A stretch of DNA of 64,000 nt from Piscinibacter defluvii (GTDB lineage: Bacteria; Pseudomonadota; Gammaproteobacteria; Burkholderiales; Burkholderiaceae_C): positions 1 through 64,000 of the forward strand of contig NZ_RCHJ01000022.1 of the NCBI RefSeq assembly GCF_004011805.1. Direction: 5' to 3'. This document shows positions 16,034 through 25,316 of the stretch, piece after piece. Below the pieces are notes generated by a model, which searched no databases, was not told the DNA's origin, and saw only the letters and a program-made list of their open reading frames with translations. The stretch's first letter is position 1, and every line of letters starts with the position of its first letter. The position numbers and the translations under genes were made by a program.

Positions 16034-16857
16034 GCGGTGCTCCCTCGTGAGGAATCGGAGTGAAGAAACGAATGCAGTGGTGCGTGCAGTGCCGACGCCC
16101 AGGCGGGCGAGGCGTCGCGGTAGCTGCCGGGCCAGCCGGTCGGGCCGGGCAGCAGCTGCGCCTCGGCGGCGATGCCGGCGCCGCGCAGGCGCTGGGCGAA
16201 GGCCAGGGTCTCGTCGCGCAGCGGGTCGTCCGCGGCGCTGATCAGCAGGGTGCGCGGCAGGCCGGCCAGGCGCAGCGCGCGCGCCGGCACGGCATAGGGA
16301 TGCACCGCGTCGTCGGCGCGCGACAGGTAGGCGCGCCAGCCGTCGGCCCAGCGGCAGCCGACCGGGCCGTTGTGGGCATCGCGCTGCGAGGCGGTGGCGA
16401 CGCACATGTCGAGCATCGGCGAGAGCAGGATCGCGCCGGCCAGCTCGGGCCCGCCGCGGTCGCGCGCCACCATCGCCAGCGCGGCGGCCAGGTTGCCGCC
16501 GGCCTCCTCGCCGGCGACGTAGAGCGGCGCCCGCAGGCCGGCCAGGCCCTTGCGCTGGGCGTGCAGCCATTGCAGTGCGGCGTGGCCCGCCTCGAGCGCC
16601 TGCGGGAAGGGCTGGGCCGGCGCGACCGGGTAGTCCAGCGAGGCGACCACGCTGCCGGCCGCGGCGAGCGCCTGCGCCACCGTGGCGCCCTCGGCCAGCG
16701 TGCCGCCGGTGAAGGCGCCGGCGTGGAAATGCAGCACCAGCGGCGTGCCGGGGGTGCAGCGGCCGAGGCCGTACAGGCGCAGCGTCAGCGGCGCGGTGCC
16801 GGGCCGCTCGATGCGGCGGTCGGTCCAGGCGGGTTCGGAATGGGGCAGGGCGGACAT
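16030..16857 (-). CDS. Alpha/beta hydrolase-fold protein lacking the catalytic serine
   Basis: A 275-aa protein of the hormone-sensitive-lipase-like alpha/beta hydrolase group. The oxyanion-hole region is HFHAGAF in place of HGGGF. The nucleophile elbow, normally GDSAGG, reads GEEAGG, so Glu118 stands where the catalytic Ser should be. The Asp region (SAADDPLRDE) is present, but the C-terminal catalytic His motif is absent (LLPGPTGWPGSY). It is therefore probably not an esterase. It heads the efflux operon and is divergent from the LysR gene across 148 bp, which fits a role in sensing or binding a pump substrate. ATG 16857 is chosen over 16947, which lies in the promoter region. Confidence 0.8.
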   Translation of the reverse strand: MSALPHSEPAWTDRRIERPGTAPLTLRLYGLGRCTPGTPLVLHFHAGAFTGGTLAEGATVAQALAAAGSVVASLDYPVAPAQPFPQALEAGHAALQWLHAQRKGLAGLRAPLYVAGEEAGGNLAAALAMVARDRGGPELAGAILLSPMLDMCVATASQRDAHNGPVGCRWADGWRAYLSRADDAVHPYAVPARALRLAGLPRTLLISAADDPLRDETLAFAQRLRGAGIAAEAQLLPGPTGWPGSYRDASPAWASALHAPLHSFLHSDSSRGSTA

Positions 16858-17005
16858 GAATTGGCGCGTTGATCGCGATGCGGCGGAAGATAGGTGCCGC
16901 CCGCGCGCCGATAAATGGCCGTGGCGCTCATGGCCTGTTTCCGCCATCGCAACAATCGGGCGGCGTTTCTGCGGTTCAATCCGGCTTCGAGACGGAGGAA
17001 CGACG

Positions 17006-18016
17006 ATGGACCGATTCGCCGCGATGCAGGCCTACGTGCGCGTGGTGGAGGCCGGCACCTTCACCAAGGCGGCCGACCTGCTGAACCTGCCCAAGCCGAC
17101 CGTGACGCGCCTGATCCAGACGCTCGAGGCGCACCTGCAGACCAAGCTGCTGAACCGCACCACGCGGCGCGTCACCGTCACCGCCGACGGCGCGGCCTAC
17201 TACGACCGCGCGCTGCGCATCCTGGGCGAGATGGACGAGCTCGAGTCGAGCATGTCGCACGCCAAGGCCAACCCGCGCGGGCGGCTGCGCATCGACGTGG
17301 CCGCGTCGGTGGGGCAGCTGCTGCTGATCCCGGCGCTGCCCGACTTCCACGTGCGCTACCCCGACATCCAGATCGACCTGGGCGTCAGCGACCGCCCGGT
17401 CGACCTGATCGGCGAGAACGTCGACTGCGTGCTGCGCGGCGGCGAGATCCTCGACCAGTCGCTGGTGGCGCGCCGCATCGGCGAGTTCCACCTCGTGCTC
17501 GCCGCGACGCCGGCCTACCTGAAGCGCCACGGCACGCCGCGCCACCCGCGCGAGATCGAGGAGGGCAACCACAAGGTGGTCAACTACTTCTCGCACCGCA
17601 CCGGGCAGCCGTTCCCGTTCACCTTCACGCGCGGCGAGGAGGTGATCGAGTTCACCGGGCGCCACGTGCTCTCGGTCAACGACTCGGGCGCGAACCTCGC
17701 CGCCGGCCTGGCCGGGCTCGGCATCGTGCGCACCACCACCTACCAGGCGCGGCCCTATTTCGATGCCGGGCTGCTGGTGCCGTTGTTGTTGGACTGGTGT
17801 GCCGACACCATCCCGATCCACGTGGTGTATGCGCCCAACCGGCACCTCAGCACCAAGCTGCGCGTGTTCGTCGACTGGGTGGCCGACCTGTTCGCCCGCA
17901 GCGACCTGATCCAGAGCCGCTGCTGCATGCCCGAGGCCTGCGCGGGCTCAGGCGCCGAACAGCAGGCCGAGGGCCTCGTGCAGCACGATGTGCACGCTGG
18001 CAAAGCCCTCGCGTGA
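17006..18016 (+). CDS. LysR family transcriptional regulator
   Basis: A 336-aa LysR-type regulator. A winged HTH is at residues 1-60 (FTKAADLLNLPKPTVTRLIQTLEAHLQTKLLNRTTRRVTVT) and a periplasmic-binding-like effector domain is at about 90-300. It has a good ribosome-binding site (GGAGGA at about 16995). It is divergent from the efflux operon and probably regulates it. No clean T-N11-A box stands out in the 148-bp intergenic region, so the operator is not marked. The last 20 or so residues overlap, antisense, the 3' end of the DUF218 gene, and the tail looks longer than usual. Confidence 0.9.
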   Translation: MDRFAAMQAYVRVVEAGTFTKAADLLNLPKPTVTRLIQTLEAHLQTKLLNRTTRRVTVTADGAAYYDRALRILGEMDELESSMSHAKANPRGRLRIDVAASVGQLLLIPALPDFHVRYPDIQIDLGVSDRPVDLIGENVDCVLRGGEILDQSLVARRIGEFHLVLAATPAYLKRHGTPRHPREIEEGNHKVVNYFSHRTGQPFPFTFTRGEEVIEFTGRHVLSVNDSGANLAAGLAGLGIVRTTTYQARPYFDAGLLVPLLLDWCADTIPIHVVYAPNRHLSTKLRVFVDWVADLFARSDLIQSRCCMPEACAGSGAEQQAEGLVQHDVHAGKALA

Positions 18017-18763
18017 GGGCAGCCACATCGCGGCGTTGGCGAACGAGCCGTGGGCCACGCCCACCGGCGCCGGCTCGATGCTCAGCGCGCCGCCGGCCAC
18101 CTGCTGCATCGCGCGCAGCGCCCGCGGCATGTGCGCCTGGTGCGTGACCAGCACGACCTGCCGGATGCCCTGGTCCTTGAGCATCGGCACGGCGTAGGCC
18201 GCGTTCTCGCGCGTGTCGCGCGAGCGGTCCTCGGTCCACTTCAGCGGCCGGCCGAACTCCTGCTCGGCGATGCGGGCGGCCAGCTGCGCCTCGGGCGCGG
18301 CCTCGCCGTCGCGCATGCCGTGGCCGACGCCGCCGCTGAAGGCCAGCGGCGCGCCGGTCTGGCGCGCCAGCCAGATGCCGTAGCGCAGCCGCTCCAGCGA
18401 GATCGCGCTCAGGTCGCCGACGCCGTACTCGGGCGCCAGGCGCCTGGAGCCGCCGCCCAGCACCAGGATGGCCACCGGCTGCTTCGCACGCACCGCCTCG
18501 CGCAGCGCCTCGATGCGCTCGGGCCCCAGCGCCGCGGGCGGATGTAGCAGCCAGGGCGCGAGCAGCCGCGCGCTGCCGGTGCAGCAGGAGAGCCAGAGCA
18601 GGCTCACGCCGGTCAGCACCACCAGCCAGCCCAGCCCGCGGCGCGGCAGCACCAGGCGCACACCCAGCAGCACCAGCAGGAGCAGCGGTACCGGCGGCAG
18701 CAGCAGCATGCCGAGCACCGGCTTCCAGGAGGTGAGGCCGAGCAGGGCGACGAGGTCGTTCAC
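17948..18763 (-). CDS. DUF218/YdcF-ElyC family membrane protein
   Basis: A 271-aa protein with two N-terminal membrane segments (about 10-35 and 40-62) and a DUF218 domain. It shows AILVLGGGSRR, the ALEYGVGDLS-like region, SGGVGHG, EDRSRDTRENA and VVLVTHQAHMPRAL. ElyC relatives act in envelope biogenesis (peptidoglycan or undecaprenyl metabolism). The start is taken as GTG 18763, just before the first membrane segment; a weak alternative ATG lies at about 18820. It overlaps the LysR 3' end convergently by 69 bp. Confidence 0.85.
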   Translation of the reverse strand: MNDLVALLGLTSWKPVLGMLLLPPVPLLLLVLLGVRLVLPRRGLGWLVVLTGVSLLWLSCCTGSARLLAPWLLHPPAALGPERIEALREAVRAKQPVAILVLGGGSRRLAPEYGVGDLSAISLERLRYGIWLARQTGAPLAFSGGVGHGMRDGEAAPEAQLAARIAEQEFGRPLKWTEDRSRDTRENAAYAVPMLKDQGIRQVVLVTHQAHMPRALRAMQQVAGGALSIEPAPVGVAHGSFANAAMWLPSREGFASVHIVLHEALGLLFGA

Positions 18764-18818
18764 GGGGATGGGGCGGTGCGGGAGAGCCGCGCATTGTGCG
18801 GGAGACCGCCGGCCCGGC

Positions 18819-21800
18819 ATGAGGCAGACTTCACACGTGACCGACACCGCTCCCACCCCCCCTGCAACCCGGTGGCGCCTGCAGGGCTGGCCGCGCCGCG
18901 CCGCGTTCGCGCTGGCCGCGCTGCTGCTGCTGTGGGCGCTGCTTTGGCTGGCCGGGCCGCCGCTGCTCAAGTCGCAGGCGCAGAGCCGGCTCTCGGCGCT
19001 GCTCGGGCGCAGCGTGACGATCGGCGCGGTCGACCTGCGGCCCTGGAGCCTGGAGCTGACCGTCACCGACCTGGCCATCGGCCCGGCGCCCGGCCCCGCA
19101 TCCGATACCCGCCAGCCGCTGCTGCAGGTGGCGCGCCTGTACGTCAATGCCGACGCCGCCTCGCTGTGGCGCCGCGCGCCGGTGCTGTCGGCGCTGGAGG
19201 TGGATGCGCCGGTGCTGCAGGTGGCGCGCCTGGCCGACGGCCGCTACGACCTCGACGACCTGCTGGCGAAGTTCGCCGCCGACCCGGCCGCGCCGCCCGC
19301 ACCGGCCGAGCCGCTGCGCCTGGCGCTCTACAACGTGCAGCTGCGCGACGGCCGCCTGAGCTTCGACGACCGGCCGGTCGGGCGGGTGCACCAGGTCGAC
19401 GGGCTGCAGCTGACGCTGCCCTTCGTCTCGACCATCCCCGCCCACGTGGAAGTGACGGTCGAGCCGCGCCTGGCCTTCAGGCTCAACGGCACGGCCTTCG
19501 ACAGCGGTGCGCAGGCCACGCCGTTCGCGCAGCAGCGCAGCGGCGAGCTGAAGCTCGCCTTCGCCGACCTGGACCTCGTGCCCTACCTCGGCTACCTGCC
19601 GCGGGGGCTGCCGGTGGCGCTGCAGCGCGGCGCGGTCTCGGCCGACCTGACGCTGCGTTTCGAGCTGCCACGCGGCGGCGAGCCGGCCATGCTGCTGCGG
19701 GGCTCGGCGCAGGCGGCGGACATCGCGCTCACCGAGCCCGGCGGCGCAGCGCTGCTGGGCTGGCAGAAGCTGCAGCTCGGCCTGCGCGACGTGCAGCCGC
19801 TGGCGCGCCGGCTGGTGTTCGGCCAGCTCCGCGTGGACGGCCTGCAGCTCGACCTGCGCCGCGATGAACAGGGCCGGGTGAACCTGGCCACGCTGGCCGC
19901 CCCGCCGGCCCAGGCCGGTGCGGCTTCTGCCCCGGCCTCGGCCCCGGCCGCGGCCGCATCGGCGCCGGTGGAGGACGCGGGCAGGCCCTGGCAGGTCGAG
20001 CTCGAGCGGTTCGAGCTGGCCGATGCGCGCCTGCGCTGGAACGACGCGCTCACGCGGCCTGTGGCGGCCCTGCAGCTCGAGTCCGTCTCGCTGCAGGCCG
20101 GCGAGCTGCGCTGGCCGCTGCAGGGCAGCCTGCCGGTCACGCTGGCGGCCACGCTGCGGCCGCAGGCCGAGGGTGCGGCCGTGGCCGGCACGCTGCGTGT
20201 GGAGGGCCGCGTCGGCCCGCGCGAGGCGCAGGCCGAGCTGGTGCTGGAGGGGCTCGCGCTCGACGCCTTCGCGCCCTACGTGGCGCAGGCGCTGGTGCCG
20301 GCGCTGTCGGGCCGCTTCGCGCTGCAGGCGCAGGCGCAGTGGAAGGCCGACGAGCCGGTGCTGACCGTCAAGGTGGCCCAGGCCACGCTCGATGGCCTGG
20401 CGCTGACCGAAGGCAGCGGCCGCGCCGCGCGCGAGCTGTTCGCGCTGCCGCAGCTGCAGTGGCGCGACGCGCTGATCGACCTGCAGGGCCGCAGCGCTGC
20501 GCTCGGCACCCTGGTGCTGAGCCAGCCGCGCGTGGCGGTGCAGCGTGCGTCCGACGGGCGCTGGAACGTGCAGCGCTGGGCCGTCCAGGCGCCGGCCGAG
20601 GCGCCTGCCGCCCCGGATGCCGCCGCGAGCGCCGCGCCGCCCTGGCGGGTGCGGCTCGACGAACTGGCGATCGATGGCGGTCGGCTGCGTTTCGACGACG
20701 CGCTGGCCAGCGGCCGCCCCGACGGCGATCCGGTGCAGGTCGAGCTGAGCGCGCTGAAGCTGCGCCTGCAGTCGCTGGCCTGGCCGGGCGGTCGCGGCGT
20801 CGCCCCGGCCCGGGTGCAGCTGGCCGCACGCCTCGGCGTGCCGGCGCAGCCCCGGGCCGCCGCGCAGCCCTTCGGCAGCCTGGAGTGGAGCGGCCGCGTC
20901 GCACCTGACCCGCTGCTGGCCGCCGGCAGCCTGAAGCTCGAGCGCTTCCCGGTGCAGTTGTTCGAGCCCTACTTCGGCGAGGCCGCGCGTGTCAGCCTGC
21001 TGCATGCCGACGCCGGAGCCAGGCTCGAGTTCTCGGTGCAGGCCCAACCGGCCGGCCTGGCGCTGAAGGCCGGCGGCGACCTGCGCCTGGCCGACGTGCG
21101 CGTGCACACCCGCGCCGAGGCCGGCGCGCGTGCCGGCGATGCCTCCACCAGCGAGCTGCTGAGCTGGCAGATGCTGGCGCTGGACGGCCTGCGCTTCGAG
21201 CAGCCGCCGGGCGGCCGGCCGGCGCTCGAGCTGCGCGAGGCGACGCTGTCGGACTTCTTCGCCAAGCTCGTCATCACCGAGCAGGGGCGCTTCAACCTGA
21301 GCGGCCTGGCGGCGCCGGCCGGCGCTGCCTCGGCCCCGGCCGCTGTCGCCTCGGCCCCGGCCCCGGCCCCGGCTGCTGCGGCCTCCGCCCCGGCCGCTGC
21401 CGACGAGCTGCCGATCGACATCGCGGTCGGCGGCATCAACCTCGTCAACGGACGGGTCGACTTCAGCGACCGCTTCGTGCGTCCGAACTACAGCGCCGAC
21501 CTGAGCCAGCTCAACGGCCGGCTCGGCGCGTTCCGCTCCGGCACGCGCGAGATGGCCACGCTGGAGCTGCGCGGCCGGGCCGCCGGCACGGCGCTGCTGG
21601 ACATCCGCGGCGCGCTCAACCCGACCGCGCAGCCGCTTGCGCTCGACATCCAGGCCAAGGCCACCGACCTGGAGCTCGCGCCGCTGTCGCCCTACGCCGG
21701 CAAGTACGCCGGCTACGCGATCGAACGCGGCAAGCTCAGCATGGACGTGGCCTACAAGATCACGCCCGAGGGCCGGCTCGAGGCGCGCAACCAGGTGGTG

Positions 21801-22613
21801 CTGAACCAGCTGACCTTCGGCGAGAAGGTCGACTCGCCCGATGCGACCAAGCTGCCGGTGCTGCTGGCCGTGGCGCTGCTGAAGGACCGCCACGGCGTGA
21901 TCGACATCAACCTGCCCATCAGCGGCTCGATCAACGACCCGCAGTTCAGCGTGTTCGGCATCGTGCTGAAGGTGATCGGCAACCTGCTGGTCAAGGCGAT
22001 CACGGCGCCGTTTTCGCTGCTGTTCGGCGGCGGCGGCGAGGAGCTGAACCACGTCGAGTTCCTGCCCGGCACCGCGCGGCCCACCGAGGCCGGGCAGGCC
22101 GCCCTGGCCAAGGTGGCCAAGGCGCTGGTCGAACGCGAGGCGCTGAAGATGACCGTCACCGGCGCCGCCGACCCGGTGAGCGAACGCGAGGACTTCCAGC
22201 GCGCGGCACTGGAAGCGAGCCTGCTGGCGCAGCGCCGCCGCGAGCTGCTGCGCGCGGGCAGCGCGCCGGCCGAGGCCGATGCCGTGAGCACGCTCGACGC
22301 GCCGACCCGCTCGCGCATGCTGCGCGAGGTCTACAAGGCGGCGGACCTGCCGAACAAGCCGCGCAACGCGCTCGGCTTCGCCAAGGACATTCCCGAGCCG
22401 GAGATGGAGGCACTGCTGCGCGCACGCACCGTGGTCACGAGCGAGGCGATGCGCGAGCTGGCGCTGCAGCGCGGCCTGGCGGTGCGCGACGCGCTGGTGG
22501 CGCAGGGCCTGCCGAGCGAACGCCTGTTCCTCGCCGCGCCGAAGCTGCGCGCCTCGGGCGAGGACGACGCGGCCTGGACGCCGCGCGTGCAGCTCTCGCT
22601 CGCGACAAACTGA
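18819..22613 (+). CDS. DUF748 / AsmA-superfamily envelope protein
   Basis: A very large protein of 1264 aa with one N-terminal membrane anchor (about residues 28-48). Long beta-rich repeats follow with the DUF748 pattern (DLRPWSLELTVTDLAI, RLAFDD-type turns, DIRGALNP). The conserved C-terminal region is LSPYAGKYAGYAIERGKLSMDVAYKI, DLPISGSINDPQFS-like, and an OmpA-like tail with EFLPGTARP. Two Ala/Pro/Ser-rich linkers (about residues 365-390 and 830-865) separate blocks. AsmA-like proteins span the periplasm and are implicated in lipid transport or outer-membrane integrity. ATG 18819 is used; GTG 18837 is an alternative. It is divergent from the DUF218 gene with only 55 bp between starts. Confidence 0.88.
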   Translation: MRQTSHVTDTAPTPPATRWRLQGWPRRAAFALAALLLLWALLWLAGPPLLKSQAQSRLSALLGRSVTIGAVDLRPWSLELTVTDLAIGPAPGPASDTRQPLLQVARLYVNADAASLWRRAPVLSALEVDAPVLQVARLADGRYDLDDLLAKFAADPAAPPAPAEPLRLALYNVQLRDGRLSFDDRPVGRVHQVDGLQLTLPFVSTIPAHVEVTVEPRLAFRLNGTAFDSGAQATPFAQQRSGELKLAFADLDLVPYLGYLPRGLPVALQRGAVSADLTLRFELPRGGEPAMLLRGSAQAADIALTEPGGAALLGWQKLQLGLRDVQPLARRLVFGQLRVDGLQLDLRRDEQGRVNLATLAAPPAQAGAASAPASAPAAAASAPVEDAGRPWQVELERFELADARLRWNDALTRPVAALQLESVSLQAGELRWPLQGSLPVTLAATLRPQAEGAAVAGTLRVEGRVGPREAQAELVLEGLALDAFAPYVAQALVPALSGRFALQAQAQWKADEPVLTVKVAQATLDGLALTEGSGRAARELFALPQLQWRDALIDLQGRSAALGTLVLSQPRVAVQRASDGRWNVQRWAVQAPAEAPAAPDAAASAAPPWRVRLDELAIDGGRLRFDDALASGRPDGDPVQVELSALKLRLQSLAWPGGRGVAPARVQLAARLGVPAQPRAAAQPFGSLEWSGRVAPDPLLAAGSLKLERFPVQLFEPYFGEAARVSLLHADAGARLEFSVQAQPAGLALKAGGDLRLADVRVHTRAEAGARAGDASTSELLSWQMLALDGLRFEQPPGGRPALELREATLSDFFAKLVITEQGRFNLSGLAAPAGAASAPAAVASAPAPAPAAAASAPAAADELPIDIAVGGINLVNGRVDFSDRFVRPNYSADLSQLNGRLGAFRSGTREMATLELRGRAAGTALLDIRGALNPTAQPLALDIQAKATDLELAPLSPYAGKYAGYAIERGKLSMDVAYKITPEGRLEARNQVVLNQLTFGEKVDSPDATKLPVLLAVALLKDRHGVIDINLPISGSINDPQFSVFGIVLKVIGNLLVKAITAPFSLLFGGGGEELNHVEFLPGTARPTEAGQAALAKVAKALVEREALKMTVTGAADPVSEREDFQRAALEASLLAQRRRELLRAGSAPAEADAVSTLDAPTRSRMLREVYKAADLPNKPRNALGFAKDIPEPEMEALLRARTVVTSEAMRELALQRGLAVRDALVAQGLPSERLFLAAPKLRASGEDDAAWTPRVQLSLATN

Positions 22614-22744
22614 CGCGCGCCAGGTGCCGCGCCCTAGGACTTCCCCGCGTATGTAGCCATTTATCACCCGGGGCCTTGTCGGCGCTGCACACTGCGTTTC
22701 CAGACGGCGGGCCACCGCCGCAGTGCAGTCGAAGGAGACAACCC

Positions 22745-23362
22745 ATGCGCGTGATCCCGATCGCGGGCGTCGCCGAGGCTTCGTGCGACGAAGGCACCGG
22801 CGAGGTGCCCAAGCTCGACCTGCCGCTGGCGCGGCGCGAATTCCTCAAGGGCTCGGGCGTGCTGATGGGCACGCTGGCCACCGGCAGCGTGCTGGCGGCG
22901 TTGGCGCCGTCCACCGTCTGGGCCGTCGAGCTCAAGACCCTCAGCCAGGCCGAGGGCGAGGCGTTGATGAAGATGGGCCGCGTGCTCTACCCGCACAAGA
23001 AGCTGCCCGACGCCGTCTACGCGCTGCTCGCGAAGGACCTGGACGGCAAGGCCGCCGACGCCGCCACCGCGAAGCTGCTGCGCGACGGCATCGCCGCGCT
23101 GGATGCCGCGGCCGGCGGCAGCTTCGTCAAGGCGAGCGAGAAGAAGCGCAAGGAGGTGGTCAAGGCGATGGAAGGCCAGCCCTTCTTCGCCACGGTGCGC
23201 GGCCAGTGCGTCACGTCCCTCTACGACAACGACATGGCCTACAAGGTGTTCGGCTACCCGGGTTCGGCCTGGGAGAAGGGCGGCTACATCACGCGCGGCT
23301 TCCAGGACCTGAAGTGGCTCCCGGCGCCCTCGCGCGAAGCCAGCCCGCCCCCCTACCTCTGA
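22745..23362 (+). CDS. Tat-exported small subunit of an FAD-dependent dehydrogenase
   Basis: A 205-aa protein with a twin-arginine signal (ARREFLKGSG at about residues 29-38, followed by a hydrophobic stretch ending near VWAVE). It has a strong AAGGAG ribosome-binding site. The mature part resembles the gluconate 2-dehydrogenase subunit 3 / FAD-glucose dehydrogenase gamma group. In that family the Tat subunit carries the cofactor-loaded flavoprotein, which lacks its own signal, through the Tat pore. The next gene is such a flavoprotein, 14 bp downstream. Subunit identity is by position plus Tat motif and length. Confidence 0.8.
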   Translation: MRVIPIAGVAEASCDEGTGEVPKLDLPLARREFLKGSGVLMGTLATGSVLAALAPSTVWAVELKTLSQAEGEALMKMGRVLYPHKKLPDAVYALLAKDLDGKAADAATAKLLRDGIAALDAAAGGSFVKASEKKRKEVVKAMEGQPFFATVRGQCVTSLYDNDMAYKVFGYPGSAWEKGGYITRGFQDLKWLPAPSREASPPPYL

Positions 23363-23376
23363 AGCCGGAGTCCACC

Positions 23377-24945
23377 ATGGCGAAGTTCGAACAGACCGAC
23401 GACTCGGTCGTCGTGATCATCGGGTCGGGGGCCGGCGGCGGCACCCTGTCCAACGAGTTGTGCCAGAAGGGCGTCAAGGTCGTCTGCCTGGAGGCGGGCG
23501 CGCGCCAGTCGCCCGCCTCGTTCATCAACGACGAATGGAAGAGCTTCGTGCAGCTCGCCTGGCTCGATCCGCGCACCACCTCGGGCAGCTGGCGCGTCGC
23601 GAAGGATTTCGCCGGCCTGCCGGCATGGATCTGCAAGACGGTGGGCGGCACCACCACGCACTGGGCCGGCGCCTCGCTGCGCTTCCAGGAGCACGAGTTC
23701 AGGATCAAGACGCACTACGGCGACATCGCCGGCGCCAACCTGCAGGACTGGCCGCTGACGCTGCAGGAACTCGAGCCCTGGTACGACAAGGCCGAGGACA
23801 AGATGGGCGTCACGCGCACCCACGGCATCCCGGGCCTGCCGGGCAACAACAACTACAAGGTGTTCCACGCCGGGGCGAAGCGCCTGGGCTACAAGGAGGT
23901 GCACACCGGCAACATGGCGATCAACAGCCAGCCGCGCCACGACCGCGGCCGCTGCATGCAGCTGGGCTTCTGCTTCCAGGGCTGCAAGAGCGGCGCCAAG
24001 TGGAGCACGCTGTACACCGAGATCCCCAAGGCCGAGGCGACCGGCAACTTCGAGCTGCGCACCGAGTGCCACGTCACCCGCATCGAGCACGACGACAAGG
24101 GCAAGGTGACCGGCGTCGTCTACTTCGACAAGGACGGCAAGGAGCAGCGCCAGAAGGCCCGCATCGTCTGCGTGGCCGGCAACTCGATCGAGACGCCGCG
24201 CCTGCTGCTGCTGTCGGCCTCCAGCCTGTTCAAGGACGGGCTGGCCAACTCCTCCGGCCAGGTCGGGCGCAACTACATGCGCCACATGACGGGCTCGGTC
24301 TATGCCGCCTTCAGGAACCCGGTGCACATGTACCGCGGCACGACCATGGCCGGCATCATCCGCGACGAGTCGGGCCACGACCCGAAGCGCGGCTTCGCCG
24401 GCGGCTACGAGATGGAGACGCTGGCGCTGGGCATCCCGTTCATGGCGGCCTTCCTGAACCCGGGCGGCTGGGGCGAGGACTTCACCTGGTGGATGGACCG
24501 CTACACCCATCTCGCCGGCATGTGGCTGGTGGGCGAGGACATGCCGCGCGAGAGTAACCGCATCACGCTCAACCCGAACGTCAAGGACAAGTACGGCAAC
24601 CCGGCGCCGAACGTGCACTTCGATGACCACCCGAACGACATCGCGATGCGCGAGCATGCGTTCCGCCAGGGCGAGCGGGTCTACCAGGCCGCGGGCGCGA
24701 TCAAGACCTTCCGCACGCCGCCCTACCCGAGCACCCACAACCTCGGCACCTGCCGCATGGGCGCCTCGAAGGACAGCAGCGTGTGCGACAAGTTCGGCCG
24801 CACGCACGACGTGCCGAACCTGTTCATCTCCGACGGCAGCCAGTTCACCACCGGCGGGGCGGAGAACCCGACGCTGACGATCGTGACGCTGGCGATCCGC
24901 CAGGCCGACCACATCGCGAAGCTGATGTCCGAGCGCACGATCTAG
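23377..24945 (+). CDS. GMC oxidoreductase, FAD/3Fe-4S sugar or alcohol dehydrogenase large subunit
   Basis: A 522-aa flavoprotein. The FAD site is IIGSGAGGGTLSNEL (about residues 14-28), and the GMC C-terminal active-site signatures are STHNLGTCRMG and GAENPTLTI. Cys193, Cys199 and Cys203 form a C-x5-C-x3-C set, matching the 3Fe-4S ligands known in bacterial FAD-glucose dehydrogenases. It has no signal peptide, consistent with co-export with the Tat subunit. Electrons would go to a cytochrome c or quinone in the periplasm. Substrate is unknown; this branch includes glucose, sorbitol, fructose and gluconate dehydrogenases. No multiheme cytochrome subunit follows. Confidence 0.9.
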   Translation: MAKFEQTDDSVVVIIGSGAGGGTLSNELCQKGVKVVCLEAGARQSPASFINDEWKSFVQLAWLDPRTTSGSWRVAKDFAGLPAWICKTVGGTTTHWAGASLRFQEHEFRIKTHYGDIAGANLQDWPLTLQELEPWYDKAEDKMGVTRTHGIPGLPGNNNYKVFHAGAKRLGYKEVHTGNMAINSQPRHDRGRCMQLGFCFQGCKSGAKWSTLYTEIPKAEATGNFELRTECHVTRIEHDDKGKVTGVVYFDKDGKEQRQKARIVCVAGNSIETPRLLLLSASSLFKDGLANSSGQVGRNYMRHMTGSVYAAFRNPVHMYRGTTMAGIIRDESGHDPKRGFAGGYEMETLALGIPFMAAFLNPGGWGEDFTWWMDRYTHLAGMWLVGEDMPRESNRITLNPNVKDKYGNPAPNVHFDDHPNDIAMREHAFRQGERVYQAAGAIKTFRTPPYPSTHNLGTCRMGASKDSSVCDKFGRTHDVPNLFISDGSQFTTGGAENPTLTIVTLAIRQADHIAKLMSERTI

Positions 24946-24957
24946 GAGGTTCGAACC

Positions 24958-25299
24958 ATGTGCGAGTACTTCGTGAAGGCCGACCCGATCCAGTACGAGC
25001 AGCGCTCGCGCACGATCCGCATCCACGGCGTGCTGACGAGCATCCGGCTCGAGAACATGGTATGGGATACCCTCGCCGAGATGGCCGAGGCCGAGGGCTG
25101 CACGACCAACCACCTGATCGTGCAGTTCCACGACGAGATCCTCGCCCATCGCGGCGAGGTGCCCAACTTCGCGTCCTTCCTGCGCGTGACCTGCATGCGC
25201 TTCCTGCGCCGCAAGCTGACCGAGGCCGAGCGCGGGAGCGCCCCAAAGGAAGACGTCGCGCCCAGGCCGCGCATCGTGGCGCTGGGCGCGCGCTCCTGA
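24958..25299 (+). CDS. Ribbon-helix-helix domain protein
   Basis: A 113-aa cytoplasmic protein with AGGAGG ribosome-binding site. The core (about residues 18-75: RSRTIRIHGVLTSIRLENMVWDTLAEMAEAEG, then a helix) matches the RHH_4 type with a basic ribbon strand and two helices. RHH proteins bind DNA as dimers through the ribbon. It sits inside the dehydrogenase operon, 12 bp after the GMC gene and 17 bp before the glyoxalase, so it may be an autoregulator of the cluster. No operator was identified. The C-terminal 25 residues look disordered. Confidence 0.8.
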   Translation: MCEYFVKADPIQYEQRSRTIRIHGVLTSIRLENMVWDTLAEMAEAEGCTTNHLIVQFHDEILAHRGEVPNFASFLRVTCMRFLRRKLTEAERGSAPKEDVAPRPRIVALGARS

Positions 25300-25316
25300 T
25301 CCTGACCGGAGTTCCC

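Noticed and set aside
18831-22715. Nearly 1300-codon open frame antisense to the DUF748 gene
   Set aside because: It exists only because stop codons are rare in this frame at high GC; composition is Arg/Gln/His-rich and without motifs, and the sense strand has the real protein.
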